The notes below the pieces were generated by a model. It saw only the letters and a list, made by a program, of their open reading frames with translations, searched no databases and was not told the DNA's origin. Source: Candidatus Endonucleibacter bathymodioli (GTDB lineage Bacteria > Pseudomonadota > Gammaproteobacteria > Pseudomonadales > Endozoicomonadaceae). From it: 26,095 nt of DNA. The translations under genes were made by a program, and so were the position numbers. Location: the NCBI GenBank assembly GCA_030674915.1, contig JASXSV010000033.1:1-26095 (forward strand), written 5' to 3'. This document shows positions 7,656 to 16,285 of this stretch, piece by piece; the first letter of the stretch is position 1, and every line of letters begins with the position of its first letter.

Positions 7656-10328
7656 ATGATTTCACTGAGATACACCTATCAATTGTTATTGGGTCATTTA
7701 TCTAAAATTGAGACTTCTATTTTCAATATTACCACTTTTCTAACCACTATAGATGTCCATCGACGCTTACATTCGAAATTACAAAGATCAACAATTTTGT
7801 CGTTTTTTTATAATTTCAAACTCTTAAAACATATACACAACGCTTTTAAATCTGCTATTCCATTGGCAACTCTAGCCACCCCCAGTTACTTAGTGCTCCT
7901 AAGCTCACGAGGTCTGCCTCACTTACCGCCACATGCTAACACCAAATCTGCTGGGTACATAAATCCTTTTCTTTTCTTATTAATGGCACTGCCGCTGCTA
8001 GTCACCTCGCTAACTTACGCTACCAACGATAATCGCCACAATATTACACCACCTCCACCAGTAACGATTTTTTTAAATAGCCCTAACTATTTGGCTAATT
8101 GTTTTGCTCTTTTAGCAGGACAACCGGTTATAAAGGTTCACAGCTTTCTCAAAAGAATGATACAGCTAGAAACTGATGAGGATGAGACGAGCTATACGGA
8201 AGCAAGCAGAGTTTTTTTTAGCCAAAGCCAAGGTTCAGAATTTAACTCTTTGTACTGCTTGTACCAAAATCTTTCCCTGCGTTATTACAAATCTCCCTCA
8301 GCTACTGATTTTATGCGTTACATGATATATAATGAGCCGGTTCAGGTGGTTACCCGCCCGTTGATGGCAGCTATGCTCAAGCTTTGTGATGACTATAATG
8401 ATAGGCTCGGCATCACCATCGGCAAAATGCTGGCAGAAGTAGAGGGACATAAGTATACCGATGAGAATATTAACGCTTTCCTACGTTACAAATCCAATAG
8501 ACTAGACGTTCATGATAAATATCTCTATATAAGTAAGGATGCCAGCACCAAAGAGAGCAACGCTAATAATAGTGATAAAAAGGAAAGACGCGCCTCATGG
8601 TTCAGCCGCTGTATCCAACGTGGTGTTAATTATGCCCAAAGCATAGTAACAAATGCGTCCGGTCTTGCGTCCAAAGCAATGCTCTCTGCATCTTTAAGCA
8701 GCTGTATGCTGTCGCCTGCTGGCGCCGATAATAGCCAGTTTAATTGTACTAACGGGCAGACAATCTCTCAGTCATACGCCTGTGATGGCTTCTGGCACTG
8801 CCATGACGGCAGCGATGAATCCGTATCAACCTGCTGTAAAAATGGAGAACTTAACGCTACAACCAGATTTTGTCCTAAACATGATGATCCAAATAAGTCT
8901 CTATTTGTTTGTGATGATAATCAGCAAACGATTCCTGAAAAATGGAGCTGTGATGGCACTATAGATGCTCTCCTCAGCTGCCGTGATGGCAGCGATGACA
9001 CACCTTCAAGCTGTTGTGAAGGCGGGTTGTCTGGAGTTAACGCTACAACTAGAATTTGTCCCAAAAAGGGTAAACCCTCAGATAAGATCTATGTTTGTGA
9101 TAATAAGAATCAAACGATCCCTAGTCACTGGCAATGTGTTGGCTTCAGTGCCTGCACGGATGGTAGTGACGAAAAGGCTTCGGATTGTTGTGAAGGTGGG
9201 ATATTAGGGATTAACACTACTACGAAGACCTGTCCTTCTAAAGGCGATCCAAACAATCACTTCTTTGTTTGTGATAATAAACAAACTGTCCCTTTATATT
9301 TTCGCTGTGTTAAAGCCATACTCCCCATCCGTAACTGCAAAGATAAGAGTGATCTTAGCATCACCGGTGCGAACCCTACCTGCTTTCGTTGCAATAACAA
9401 CGACCTTATTTTAGCTGGCCTGCGCTGTAATGGACAAACCGAATGTAGTGACGGCAGTGATGAATTTGTTTCAACTTGTTGTGAAAATGGGGTATTTAAT
9501 ACCACGACTAGGCTTTGTCCTAAAAAGGGTCATCCAACCGAAGAAATCTTTATTTGTAATAATGATCACATAATCCCTTCACACTTACGATGCACTGGCT
9601 TCGATGACTGTTTTGATGGTAGTGACGAAAAGGCTTCAGACTGCTGTGAAAATGGAACGTTAGGGATTAACACTACTACGAAGACTTGTCCTAAGAAGGG
9701 TGATCCCGCAACGCACCTATTTGTTTGCAATAACAATCAGACAGTACCTTTAAATTTCCGCTGTGTTAAATCCCTACTCCCCAACCATAACTGCCAAGAC
9801 AAGAGTGATCTTAGCGTCAGCGGTGCGAGTCCCACCTGCTTTAGTTGCCACAATAACAACGCCCTTATTTTAGCTGGTCTTCGCTGTAATGGCCAAAACG
9901 ACTGCGGTGACGGCAGTGATGAAAGCGTTGCAGCCACAAATCCGACTTGCTTTAATTGCGGAAATGAAACGCTTATTGTAAGTGGGCTGCGCTGTAATGG
10001 CGAAGCTGATTGTTTTGACAGCAGTGACGAAAGCGTTAATGGCACAAATCCAAGCTGCTTTCATTGCGAAAATGGAGCGATTCTTTTAAGCGAAAATAGC
10101 TGTAATTGCGGAAATGACTGCCCTGACTACAGTTCTGATGTCGAGTATACCAGTGCAGATTTTATTATACCCTGCGTGCTAGTAGCTGGAGTCATAACGT
10201 GTGCGGCATATGCTGCGATGCTTGTAAAGTACAGAAACATAAAAAAGATTAAAGGAGCACTTAAATGGCTTTTAAGTCCCATTACCGAGCTTACGGATTT
10301 CTTCTACTCGTTACCACCTAAGGCCTAA
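7656..10328 (+). CDS. Large membrane-anchored LDL-receptor class A repeat protein
   Basis: This 890-residue protein has a hydrophobic segment at about 103-121 (NPFLFLLMALPLLVTSLTYA), which may be a late signal sequence or anchor, and a second at about 836-857 followed by a basic tail. Between them lie a region of unknown fold (about 130-360) and, from residue 362, about nine LDL-receptor class A repeats plus a degenerate tenth (about 362-834). Each has six cysteines and the acidic calcium-binding end (CxDGSDE). Several repeats are joined by spacers of the form CCxNGxxNxTTRxCPKxGxP. Known role of the module: calcium-dependent ligand binding on the outside of animal cells, so the array should face the periplasm or exterior. 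A start with a good ribosome-binding site is not evident (AAGG lies about 12 nt before ATG 7656). The gene is bracketed by IS30 remnants. Ligand and function unknown. Confidence 0.85.
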   Translation: MISLRYTYQLLLGHLSKIETSIFNITTFLTTIDVHRRLHSKLQRSTILSFFYNFKLLKHIHNAFKSAIPLATLATPSYLVLLSSRGLPHLPPHANTKSAGYINPFLFLLMALPLLVTSLTYATNDNRHNITPPPPVTIFLNSPNYLANCFALLAGQPVIKVHSFLKRMIQLETDEDETSYTEASRVFFSQSQGSEFNSLYCLYQNLSLRYYKSPSATDFMRYMIYNEPVQVVTRPLMAAMLKLCDDYNDRLGITIGKMLAEVEGHKYTDENINAFLRYKSNRLDVHDKYLYISKDASTKESNANNSDKKERRASWFSRCIQRGVNYAQSIVTNASGLASKAMLSASLSSCMLSPAGADNSQFNCTNGQTISQSYACDGFWHCHDGSDESVSTCCKNGELNATTRFCPKHDDPNKSLFVCDDNQQTIPEKWSCDGTIDALLSCRDGSDDTPSSCCEGGLSGVNATTRICPKKGKPSDKIYVCDNKNQTIPSHWQCVGFSACTDGSDEKASDCCEGGILGINTTTKTCPSKGDPNNHFFVCDNKQTVPLYFRCVKAILPIRNCKDKSDLSITGANPTCFRCNNNDLILAGLRCNGQTECSDGSDEFVSTCCENGVFNTTTRLCPKKGHPTEEIFICNNDHIIPSHLRCTGFDDCFDGSDEKASDCCENGTLGINTTTKTCPKKGDPATHLFVCNNNQTVPLNFRCVKSLLPNHNCQDKSDLSVSGASPTCFSCHNNNALILAGLRCNGQNDCGDGSDESVAATNPTCFNCGNETLIVSGLRCNGEADCFDSSDESVNGTNPSCFHCENGAILLSENSCNCGNDCPDYSSDVEYTSADFIIPCVLVAGVITCAAYAAMLVKYRNIKKIKGALKWLLSPITELTDFFYSLPPKA
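9088..9930 (+). repeat. Intragenic tandem duplication of about 457 bp in the LDLRa gene
   Basis: LDLRa repeats 3-5 and 6-8 are copies of one block. For example GATGGTAGTGACGAAAAGG occurs at 9159 and 9615 (offset 456 bp) and CGCTGTAATGG at 9423 and 9882 (offset 459 bp). The unit of about 152 residues keeps the order short repeat, long repeat with RCVKxxLP, short repeat with LILAGLRCNGQ. The duplication is in frame and extends the array. Confidence 0.8.
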
Positions 10329-10334
10329 ACTCTC

Positions 10335-10700
10335 ACAATAACTAATACACTTACCCGATAAAAACTCAATCTGACTATGGTATTTTAAGGCTCTTCTTGG
10401 CCGTATGTTGATTCAAAATTGAGCCTCAGCAATCTTATTTTTCGACACGCAGCCAATATTCATTCCCTTTTGGAAGAATCGCCGCAGGAGGCCATTATTC
10501 TTCTCGTTAAGTTCACGTTTCCAAGAATATTATGGCTTAGCAAAGTAGATCTTACAGCTTAATAATTTAGAGATACTTGCGTGGTCGGCAAACTCGCCAC
10601 CGTTATCAAACGTAATGATCTTACAGATACTATTGTAAAGCGGTAGCATCTTTTTGATGGTCTGGATTACTACTTTTTTGGTCTTGTTTTTAAATCTGAC
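10335..10700 (-). pseudogene. IS30-family transposase, 3' remnant
   Basis: Read leftwards, the strand encodes TIKKML..., TFDNGGEFADH (catalytic Asp), a stop, YSWKRELNEKNNGLLRRFF (catalytic Glu region), another stop, and INIRPRRALKYHSQIEFLSGK. This is the C-terminal half of an IS30-type DDE transposase with two in-frame stop codons and no N-terminal half. It abuts the end of the LDLRa gene on one side and an ABC-transporter fragment on the other, and is inverted relative to the remnant at 7225-7420. Confidence 0.75.
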
Positions 10701-10702
10701 CG

Positions 10703-10906
10703 TCAAAATAAATTTCGAGACACTCGGTCAACTTCTAGATAACGGCCTACAATTTCTTCAGGAGATCCATCGGCAACTAATTGATCACGATCTAACCAAA
10801 TAACACGATTGCAGAGGGATAATATTAGCTCATGATTGTGTGACACCAGGATCATTATATTCGACTTATCAATCATTCCACGCATTCGTGCCATAGCTTT
10901 CTCCAA
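10703..10906 (-). pseudogene. C-terminal fragment of a polysaccharide-export ABC ATPase (Wzt-like)
   Basis: The 67-residue frame EKAMARMRGMIDKS...ILVSHNHELILSLCNRVIWLDRDQLVADGSPEEIVGRYL has the H-loop (VSHN), the pattern after it, and the GSPEEIVxxY end typical of O-antigen/teichoic-acid export ATPases. The Walker A, signature and Walker B parts are absent, and a stop precedes the frame. It is therefore a 5'-truncated relic. In an intact locus it would energise export of the polysaccharide chain across the inner membrane. An IS30 remnant lies at its 3' side. Confidence 0.7.
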
Positions 10907-10992
10907 AAAGGGTCAACCCTTCTATAATCCATCTTTATCTCACAACATGCTTGAACTGAAATTTATGGTTCTCGGCCACAAACCAAAGACAA

Positions 10993-11758
10993 CTAAATGA
11001 CCCCTGATAGCTGCTCCCTCCAACTAGGTGACGCCTCATTAAATACTCGATTGAACCATGCACAATTCAGTCTGGAATTTTTTGGTCTGGTTGCCGCCAC
11101 TGGATACTCGTCACTGGTGATTGGTTTTATAATCGGTGGGTCACTTATTTTGCCAGTCTCCACCCCCAATTTAATTATAGAGAGCTGCTGATATATCTAT
11201 CGCTGATGTAGGGCCACCAAACTGGTCATTGATCACGCTCAATTCATCCCTATCTTTAGCAAGTCTCATCATTGTTCTCACAAAATTGGAGCCGTGCCGA
11301 CCAAACACCCAGCTAGTTCTAAGAATGAAATAGCGCGCTCCACTCTCTACTAAATATATTTCGCCTTGCCGCTTACTTTGATCACATACATTTATTGGAT
11401 AGGTACTATCCTCTTCGTTATAATTCTCAGGCTTAGCCCCGTCAAAAACATAATCTGTTGATATATGCAGCAGGGGAATTTGCAATTCTTTGGCTGCTGA
11501 AGCCAAGTACTTTACCGCTTCAGAATTCACCAAAAATGCCAATTCAGGCTCTAACTCGGCATCATCCACCGCTGTGTAGGCAGCTGCATTGATAATAGCT
11601 TCTGGCCGAATATTTTCGCAAAAAGACCTCACTGCTTCCGAGTCTGTAATATCCAACACCTCACGATCCGCCGCTATAATTTCATAAGACAAGGGCCGCC
11701 CCATTTCAACACGCTCACGCCCTACTTGACCATTAGCTCCTGTTATCAGCACTTTCAC
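10993..11758 (-). pseudogene. rmlD: dTDP-4-dehydrorhamnose reductase with internal deletion
   Basis: The N-terminal part (11171-11758) is clearly RmlD. It has the NAD(P)-binding GANGQVG, then NAAAYTAVDDAE, STDYVFDG and RTSWVFGRHGSNFV, ending in GGPTSAIDISAALYN. It is followed by stops. Further on, the same strand at 10993-11160 encodes the RmlD C-terminus in another frame (KPITSDEYPVAATRPKNSRL ... WREQLSGVI, stop at 10993-10995). About 60 family residues between the two parts are missing. This is an internal deletion with a frame change, not a simple 3' truncation. The catalytic Tyr-x3-Lys region has also changed: CDQSKRQGE stands where YGxSKxxGE is usual, so Tyr is Cys. RmlD catalyses the last step of dTDP-L-rhamnose synthesis; this copy should be inactive. 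Likely start GTG 11758 with AAAGG upstream; TTG 11764 is the alternative. Confidence 0.85.
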
Positions 11759-11869
11759 GTACAAATGCCTTTAAGTTGTGGTGCAATCTTATCTTTCAGA
11801 CAAAGTGGGCTCAACCCCAACACCCCGCCACTCTATATTGATATCAGGGCCATCCCAGATTATTGATCC

Positions 11870-12166
11870 TTCATCTTTTGACTGGCGTTGAGCTAGGAAC
11901 GCCACTGCGAGTTAAAAAGGATGACGCTGCCAGTAACAATGCGGAAACAGAACACCCTGAATAATAGTAATAATGCCTTGCTGGCCCATAAAACTAATAA
12001 TGACCCGATATAAACCTATACGAAGGAAACAGATCGAACTTAAGGCCATCGTTATTAGAATAGCCAGGTAATCATTGGTCTGAAACTGATATTCAAGCCC
12101 TCCCCAGCGCAATACAACGGCCAACCAAACTGCCAATGAAATAAAGCAAAAATCCAGCACCAGCAA
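11870..12166 (-). pseudogene. WbpM/CapD-type nucleotide-sugar 4,6-dehydratase, N-terminal membrane fragment
   Basis: The frame reads LLVLDFCFISLAVWLAVVLRWG ... LRIGLYRVIISFMGQQGIITIIQGVLF, the membrane-anchor region that precedes the catalytic domain in WbpM/PglF/CapD-family UDP-GlcNAc 4,6-dehydratases. At about 11945 the frame shifts; in the neighbouring frame the homology goes on (SALLLAASSFLTRSGVPSSTPV) until a stop near 11880. The catalytic SDR domain is absent and the first residues are missing too. It is a relic of a roughly 600-residue gene. Its position downstream of the epimerase/reductase and initiating-transferase genes is where such a dehydratase is often found. Confidence 0.7.
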
Positions 12167-12456
12167 ACCGGATTATTTTCAGTGACAGGGGATCAGAAAA
12201 AGTGATTGGAAAGGAGAATCCTGGACTCTAAGAACGGTCACAATTTGGCGTTTTTGCTTGAAAGCCCTTTGTTTTCCCATATTCACGACCGCTCTATTAA
12301 TCATTATCTATAACTTTGAGTATCTAACCTTGGCAAATGGATATAGCAACCAGGAAATAAAACCACTACTTATTTATCCGCTGCCAGTTTCAATCAGAAC
12401 ACCGAGGCATACCAAGTGTCTATGACGAGAAGAGTACACCACGAGCATCCTACCAC
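12167..12456. other. No recognisable gene
   Basis: This gap lies between the stop of the initiating sugar transferase and the WbpM-like fragment. Stops are frequent in all frames and I recognise no protein similarity. It is probably the scar of the deletion that removed the start of the dehydratase gene. Confidence 0.4.
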
Positions 12457-13029
12457 TTAATCATCTTTCGGTTTTACTCTGTCGCCCGCGCCACGCCCCA
12501 TAACAGTTAACATAATATATCGAGAATAGGCTGCCATCGAAAATTCAGCAATCATCCTCTGATCCCATTCAGCTAACAACTCCGGTGTCGACATGTCAAT
12601 TTCATTCACCTGCGCTAAGCCGGTAATGCCGGGCAAGACTGAAAAAACACCGCGGTTATCACGTGCATCAATCAACTCTTCCTGCGTATGGAGACAGGGC
12701 CTTGGCCCGACTATACTCATCTCGCCCTTGAGCACATTGATTAATTGAGGCAGCTCATCAAACTTGGTTTTACGCAACACTGCACCCAGAGATGTCACCG
12801 CACTACTATCAACCTGGTGGGTGGCCATTGATGCTGTTGAAATCGCCATAGTACGAAACTTGATCAGCACAAAAGAACGTTTATTCCGTCCTACTCGCTG
12901 TTGAAGAAACATCGGGGAGCCGGTATCCAATAGACCTAAAATAAAGACAAACAATAAAATAGGCAGCGCTACAACTAATCCCAAAATGGCCAGCAAAAAA
13001 TCCAGACAGCGTATTGCAGGAGCATTCAT
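12457..13029 (-). CDS. Initiating sugar-phosphate transferase (PglC/WbaP-type bacterial sugar transferase)
   Basis: The start ATG 13029 overlaps the upstream gene's stop in ATGA (13026-13029), giving 190 residues; the longer frame from 13077 is not needed. One hydrophobic segment (about 10-32, with a helix-breaking Pro) is the membrane-embedded re-entrant helix of the small PglC-like family. The family signatures follow: QQRVGRN, FxLIKFRTM, KFDELPQLINVLKGEMSIVGPRP with the catalytic Asp-Glu pair, and PGITGLAQV. The enzyme moves a sugar-1-phosphate from a UDP-sugar to undecaprenyl phosphate on the inner face of the membrane, starting the repeat unit. Pairing with a WbpV-like reductase suggests an N-acetyl-6-deoxy sugar such as QuiNAc or FucNAc as substrate (inference). 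It is the last intact gene of the leftward operon. Confidence 0.9.
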   Translation of the reverse strand: MNAPAIRCLDFLLAILGLVVALPILLFVFILGLLDTGSPMFLQQRVGRNKRSFVLIKFRTMAISTASMATHQVDSSAVTSLGAVLRKTKFDELPQLINVLKGEMSIVGPRPCLHTQEELIDARDNRGVFSVLPGITGLAQVNEIDMSTPELLAEWDQRMIAEFSMAAYSRYIMLTVMGRGAGDRVKPKDD

Positions 13030-13928
13030 AGGGCCATCTTCCGCAGAGTATCTTCCAATGTGTGTTTTGGCTGCCAACTCAAAACCCGTCTGGTGTGGCT
13101 AATGTCCACTTCTAGGCTACCCAACAAGCGCTTGGCCATTTCACCCTTGCCCAACATTCGCAATAGAAGCATCAACAACAAAGGTGGCACAGGAAACAAG
13201 CCTGGTTTTCGGCCCTGCACTTTTCTTGCCACAACAATGATATCCGCCGTGGAGTAGGAACAGCCATCGGATACCAAAAAAGTATTATTTACCGCTGCAG
13301 GGCTCTCAATACAACAAAGAATTAAATCGCACAGATTGTCAACCGAAACCATATCCCTGTTATTGTGCAGCAAGGACAGAGGTAGTAGTAGTTTGGATTT
13401 GGCCAGCCCGAGCAGCTTATTAAAGTTAGCTTTAACTCCCTTGCCATAAACAAGAGGAGGACGAATAACAACCACTTCCAGCGAAGACTTATTCGAGAAT
13501 TCTAATAAGAATTCTTCCGCATCACGTTTAGAGACTCCATAGGGGTCTGTGGGCGCGGGTGGGTCGTCAAAGCGAAAGGGCGTCACCTGAGTTTCCTCGC
13601 CATTGACTTTGATTGAACTGAGAAATATAAAACGCCTAACCCCTGACAACTCAGCAGCACGCGCCATTGCCTCCACTACCTCAACATTGTCACGGTGATA
13701 TAAGTCTTTATCCGCACTATCCATTTGATGAACACGGGCCGCTAGGTGCACAACAACATCAACCCCATGAAACAAATCCTGCCAGCCCTCAAAATCAGCC
13801 ATATCTCCTATAGGCTGGCAGCCAGGAGCCGGACGTCTAGAAATACAAGTCCAATCATAACCAGCATCTAGTGCAGTTAAATGACCGCCAATAAAGCCCG
13901 AAGCCCCTGTCACCAACACCTTTACCAC
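13026..13928 (-). CDS. NDP-sugar epimerase/reductase, extended SDR family (WbpV-like)
   Basis: This 300-residue protein has the Rossmann NAD-binding motif GASGFIG (8-14), HLAARVHQ (61-68), the SS pair (104-105) and the active-site YGVSK (Tyr130, Lys134), followed by VIRPPLVYGKGVK. This is an extended short-chain dehydrogenase of the UDP-glucose 4-epimerase group. Length and pairing with the next gene resemble WbpV/WreQ enzymes, which reduce the 4-keto sugar made by a WbpM dehydratase to UDP-QuiNAc or UDP-FucNAc. A plain 4-epimerase is the alternative. GTG 13928 overlaps the end of the preceding glycosyltransferase by 7 bp, and its stop overlaps the next start, so translation is probably coupled. 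Confidence 0.85.
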   Translation of the reverse strand: MVKVLVTGASGFIGGHLTALDAGYDWTCISRRPAPGCQPIGDMADFEGWQDLFHGVDVVVHLAARVHQMDSADKDLYHRDNVEVVEAMARAAELSGVRRFIFLSSIKVNGEETQVTPFRFDDPPAPTDPYGVSKRDAEEFLLEFSNKSSLEVVVIRPPLVYGKGVKANFNKLLGLAKSKLLLPLSLLHNNRDMVSVDNLCDLILCCIESPAAVNNTFLVSDGCSYSTADIIVVARKVQGRKPGLFPVPPLLLMLLLRMLGKGEMAKRLLGSLEVDISHTRRVLSWQPKHTLEDTLRKMAL

Positions 13929-14776
13929 AGTCTAAGCCCATGTTTAATAAAAAACTTAATCGCTGACGCAACAAAAAAACGATGATGTAAAAACGTTTTC
14001 CTACCGACACCTCCACCTAAATGACTAATTTTAACTGCTGGCACATAAGCGATCGCACCAGACTCTCTCGCACGAATAGAAAGGTCATAATCTTCAAAAT
14101 ACATAAAAAAACGATCGTCGAAGCCACCCAGACGCTGAAACAATTCGGTGCGCATAAACTGGAAGCAACCACCGGCCAGCTCGACAGATTTATCCACCTG
14201 GTCGGTGAGATGATCACACTGATAGCGACTCAGCCGGCAAGAAAATCGACGATTCAAGACCGAATTACCCAGATAGCGCAACATTAGCGTAAAACAATCT
14301 GGGTAGACTTTAATCACATGATGGCAGCTGCCATCTTCCTCGATGACCATCGGTGACACTATCGCGACATCACATCTCTGCTCAAAATACGCCACAGCCT
14401 GACAAAGTGCATCAGGCCATACAATCACATCAGGATTAATAACCAGATGATAGCAAGAGTTCAGCTGATTACGAACCAAGTTATTGCCACCGCCGTAGCC
14501 CAAATTGCCTGGGGAGCATGTCAACTCCAGTTGAAAAGCCTTGCTACAGCTAACCTCAGCCCTCATCGCCTCAAGCAGGGAAAAATACTCCACATCATCG
14601 CTGTTATCGATTAAATACATGCATGTGGCCATGCCACTAGCAGCAAACAATTCCCCGGCAGCCCGCTCCATCGAAGCAATTAAACCATTGAGCATAGGTA
14701 TTTCTGAGAAATAGACAACCGTCGCAGCAGAAAGGACCGATTTAGAGGGAAGGGGCATATAGCAAGCCTGTGTCAC
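13922..14776 (-). CDS. Family 2 glycosyltransferase (rhamnosyltransferase-like)
   Basis: This 284-residue GT-A fold protein has no signal peptide. Signatures: NLGYGGGNN (91-99), the metal/nucleotide-binding NPDV (114-117), ELAGGCFQFMRTELFQRLGGFD (about 199-220) and FMYFEDYDLSIRARE (224-238) with the catalytic acidic residues, then ISHLGGG. This is the pattern of WbbL/RfbF-like transferases that add rhamnose or a related deoxysugar to the lipid-linked intermediate in the cytoplasm. The start is GTG 14776; ATG 14758 is possible and neither has a clear ribosome-binding site. It is second in the leftward operon, 72 bp after the preceding gene. Exact donor and acceptor cannot be told from sequence. 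Confidence 0.88.
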   Translation of the reverse strand: MTQACYMPLPSKSVLSAATVVYFSEIPMLNGLIASMERAAGELFAASGMATCMYLIDNSDDVEYFSLLEAMRAEVSCSKAFQLELTCSPGNLGYGGGNNLVRNQLNSCYHLVINPDVIVWPDALCQAVAYFEQRCDVAIVSPMVIEEDGSCHHVIKVYPDCFTLMLRYLGNSVLNRRFSCRLSRYQCDHLTDQVDKSVELAGGCFQFMRTELFQRLGGFDDRFFMYFEDYDLSIRARESGAIAYVPAVKISHLGGGVGRKTFLHHRFFVASAIKFFIKHGLRLW

Positions 14777-14848
14777 GTAACAATAGGAAAACTATTATAC
14801 AAGCCCACTTGACGCACCACAACTGAACTTGACTCCGTGCAGCCTCAC

Positions 14849-16285
14849 CTAAAATAGCCGCTTAAACCGCTTGGCAAGTCGATATATTACCTTCGACAAC
14901 ACTGCAGTTAGAGTAACCCGCCGCGCCATCCACAACCCCCACTCATCGATCTGTACGGAGAAATCACGAGAACAAGGCGGCGCATCGACAACCTTACCAT
15001 CGAGCACAGCGCGAAGACCACCTGTAGTATGGTGCTGCTCATACTGAAGGCGACTTAACTTGCTCTCCGACTCGAGCTGCCATGGAGTTAACGATGAACA
15101 ATAGTCTAATAACTCACTGGGCGAACTCCAGGAAAAAGCGCCCGCATAAGCCATATCGACACAGTTTAGTAGCTTATAATAGATGTGCCGGTGCATAGCC
15201 ACTGGCACGCCCGCCCCCATCACCTCAACAAGTGTCAACCCCCCGCCATAGGGGAAAGATACAATATAAAGGTCGACTCGATAATCATGCAGAGCCCTCC
15301 AAACACTGGGCACCCAGGGCGTGTATATAAAACGCTCCTTCGCGATTCCTCGACGCTTTAACCCCCTGCGAATTTTAATAAGAGCCCAAGGGCTGAGTAG
15401 GCCAATATGAACATGCCGCCCCTTGGTAGCCTGCAAAATCTGTGGCACCATATCTAAATAGCTAATAAAATATGGCACTTCGATTTTATTATAACGACCA
15501 GCCGTACAAGTAGTAATCTCCCCACCCTGGGCAAAAAGCCAATGCGAAGGTCGCATACCCTTGTCATCGGCGGACAAAGGTATGTAGATATTATCCACCC
15601 CTAGCTCAGCCCGGCAATTATGGTAACCCACTGGATGAAAATCGATATGCTCTAGGTGTGACAAATGCACACCCAGACAAAGATGATAATCGCTATGATG
15701 ATAGAAACTTGCGTCCAGCTTCATCTCCGGCTGAATAGCAGCCACAGCAATGCTATCGTGGTCGCGATTGAACAAATACGTTTTCGTTGGCTGAAGTTCC
15801 AATAAGCGCCTCTGCAGCCATGCCAGCCTCCGCTGCCCCTCTACCTTAGGCGCTCGCTCAAAACTAATACTGACGTGCCGCCCGAGGCCATCACGTAGAT
15901 AATTACTATCTGACTTGCCAGCCAGTTCGGTCGATAGAATAATATGCTTTTCGTCAGGCCGAGCAGCAATAAACTCTTCGATAACTCTGGTGTGACCACC
16001 TGATTTTTGTAATTTTGTGACGATGTAAACAAAACAGCGGCTACCGTCCGCCTCGATCGAAGCATCAGTGCGCAAAGCCATGACATCGGCGAGGCTTTTT
16101 TTACCGATATACAAACATAAATCGTCTAAGGTTTTTGAAGCAAAGACTTGAGCAATACACAGGGGCTCCGAGACAATAAACTCAACGAAATCACTAATCA
16201 AGGAAAGCGAAGAATTGATTTCACCCTTCTCCAGAGCAACTAAAACCGCTTTTTTAAGCCCTATGACCGAGTGATATTTCTTCAT
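14849..16285 (-). CDS. Glycosyltransferase, GT-B type
   Basis: This 478-residue protein starts at ATG 16285 with GGAG about 11 nt upstream (complement of 16297-16300). The N-terminal 80 residues are helical and unassigned. A Rossmann-like half begins near 84 (FVYIVTKLQKSGGHTRVIEEF), where KSGGHTRV is a glycine-rich loop seen in GT4-like enzymes. The second half has VPSVWRALHDYRVDLYIV and FPYGGGLTLVEVMGAGVP (344-361), the usual donor-sugar site with a Glu in a G-x-x-x-x-E-x-M-x-x-G context. It is the first gene of the leftward operon and probably adds a sugar to the growing repeat unit. Similarity to any named enzyme is weak, so specificity is unknown. Confidence 0.75.
   Translation of the reverse strand: MKKYHSVIGLKKAVLVALEKGEINSSLSLISDFVEFIVSEPLCIAQVFASKTLDDLCLYIGKKSLADVMALRTDASIEADGSRCFVYIVTKLQKSGGHTRVIEEFIAARPDEKHIILSTELAGKSDSNYLRDGLGRHVSISFERAPKVEGQRRLAWLQRRLLELQPTKTYLFNRDHDSIAVAAIQPEMKLDASFYHHSDYHLCLGVHLSHLEHIDFHPVGYHNCRAELGVDNIYIPLSADDKGMRPSHWLFAQGGEITTCTAGRYNKIEVPYFISYLDMVPQILQATKGRHVHIGLLSPWALIKIRRGLKRRGIAKERFIYTPWVPSVWRALHDYRVDLYIVSFPYGGGLTLVEVMGAGVPVAMHRHIYYKLLNCVDMAYAGAFSWSSPSELLDYCSSLTPWQLESESKLSRLQYEQHHTTGGLRAVLDGKVVDAPPCSRDFSVQIDEWGLWMARRVTLTAVLSKVIYRLAKRFKRLF

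Noticed and set aside
9257..10064. Several antisense frames within the LDLRa gene
   Set aside because: They arise from the repetitive codon pattern of the LDLRa array; no ribosome-binding sites or known families.
10997..11191. 64-residue + strand frame with hydrophobic stretches
   Set aside because: It is the complement of the surviving rmlD C-terminus.
13030..13077. Upstream extension of the initiating sugar transferase to 13077
   Set aside because: It overlaps the SDR coding sequence by 52 bp; the ATGA overlap at 13026-13029 and the family's usual length favour ATG 13029.
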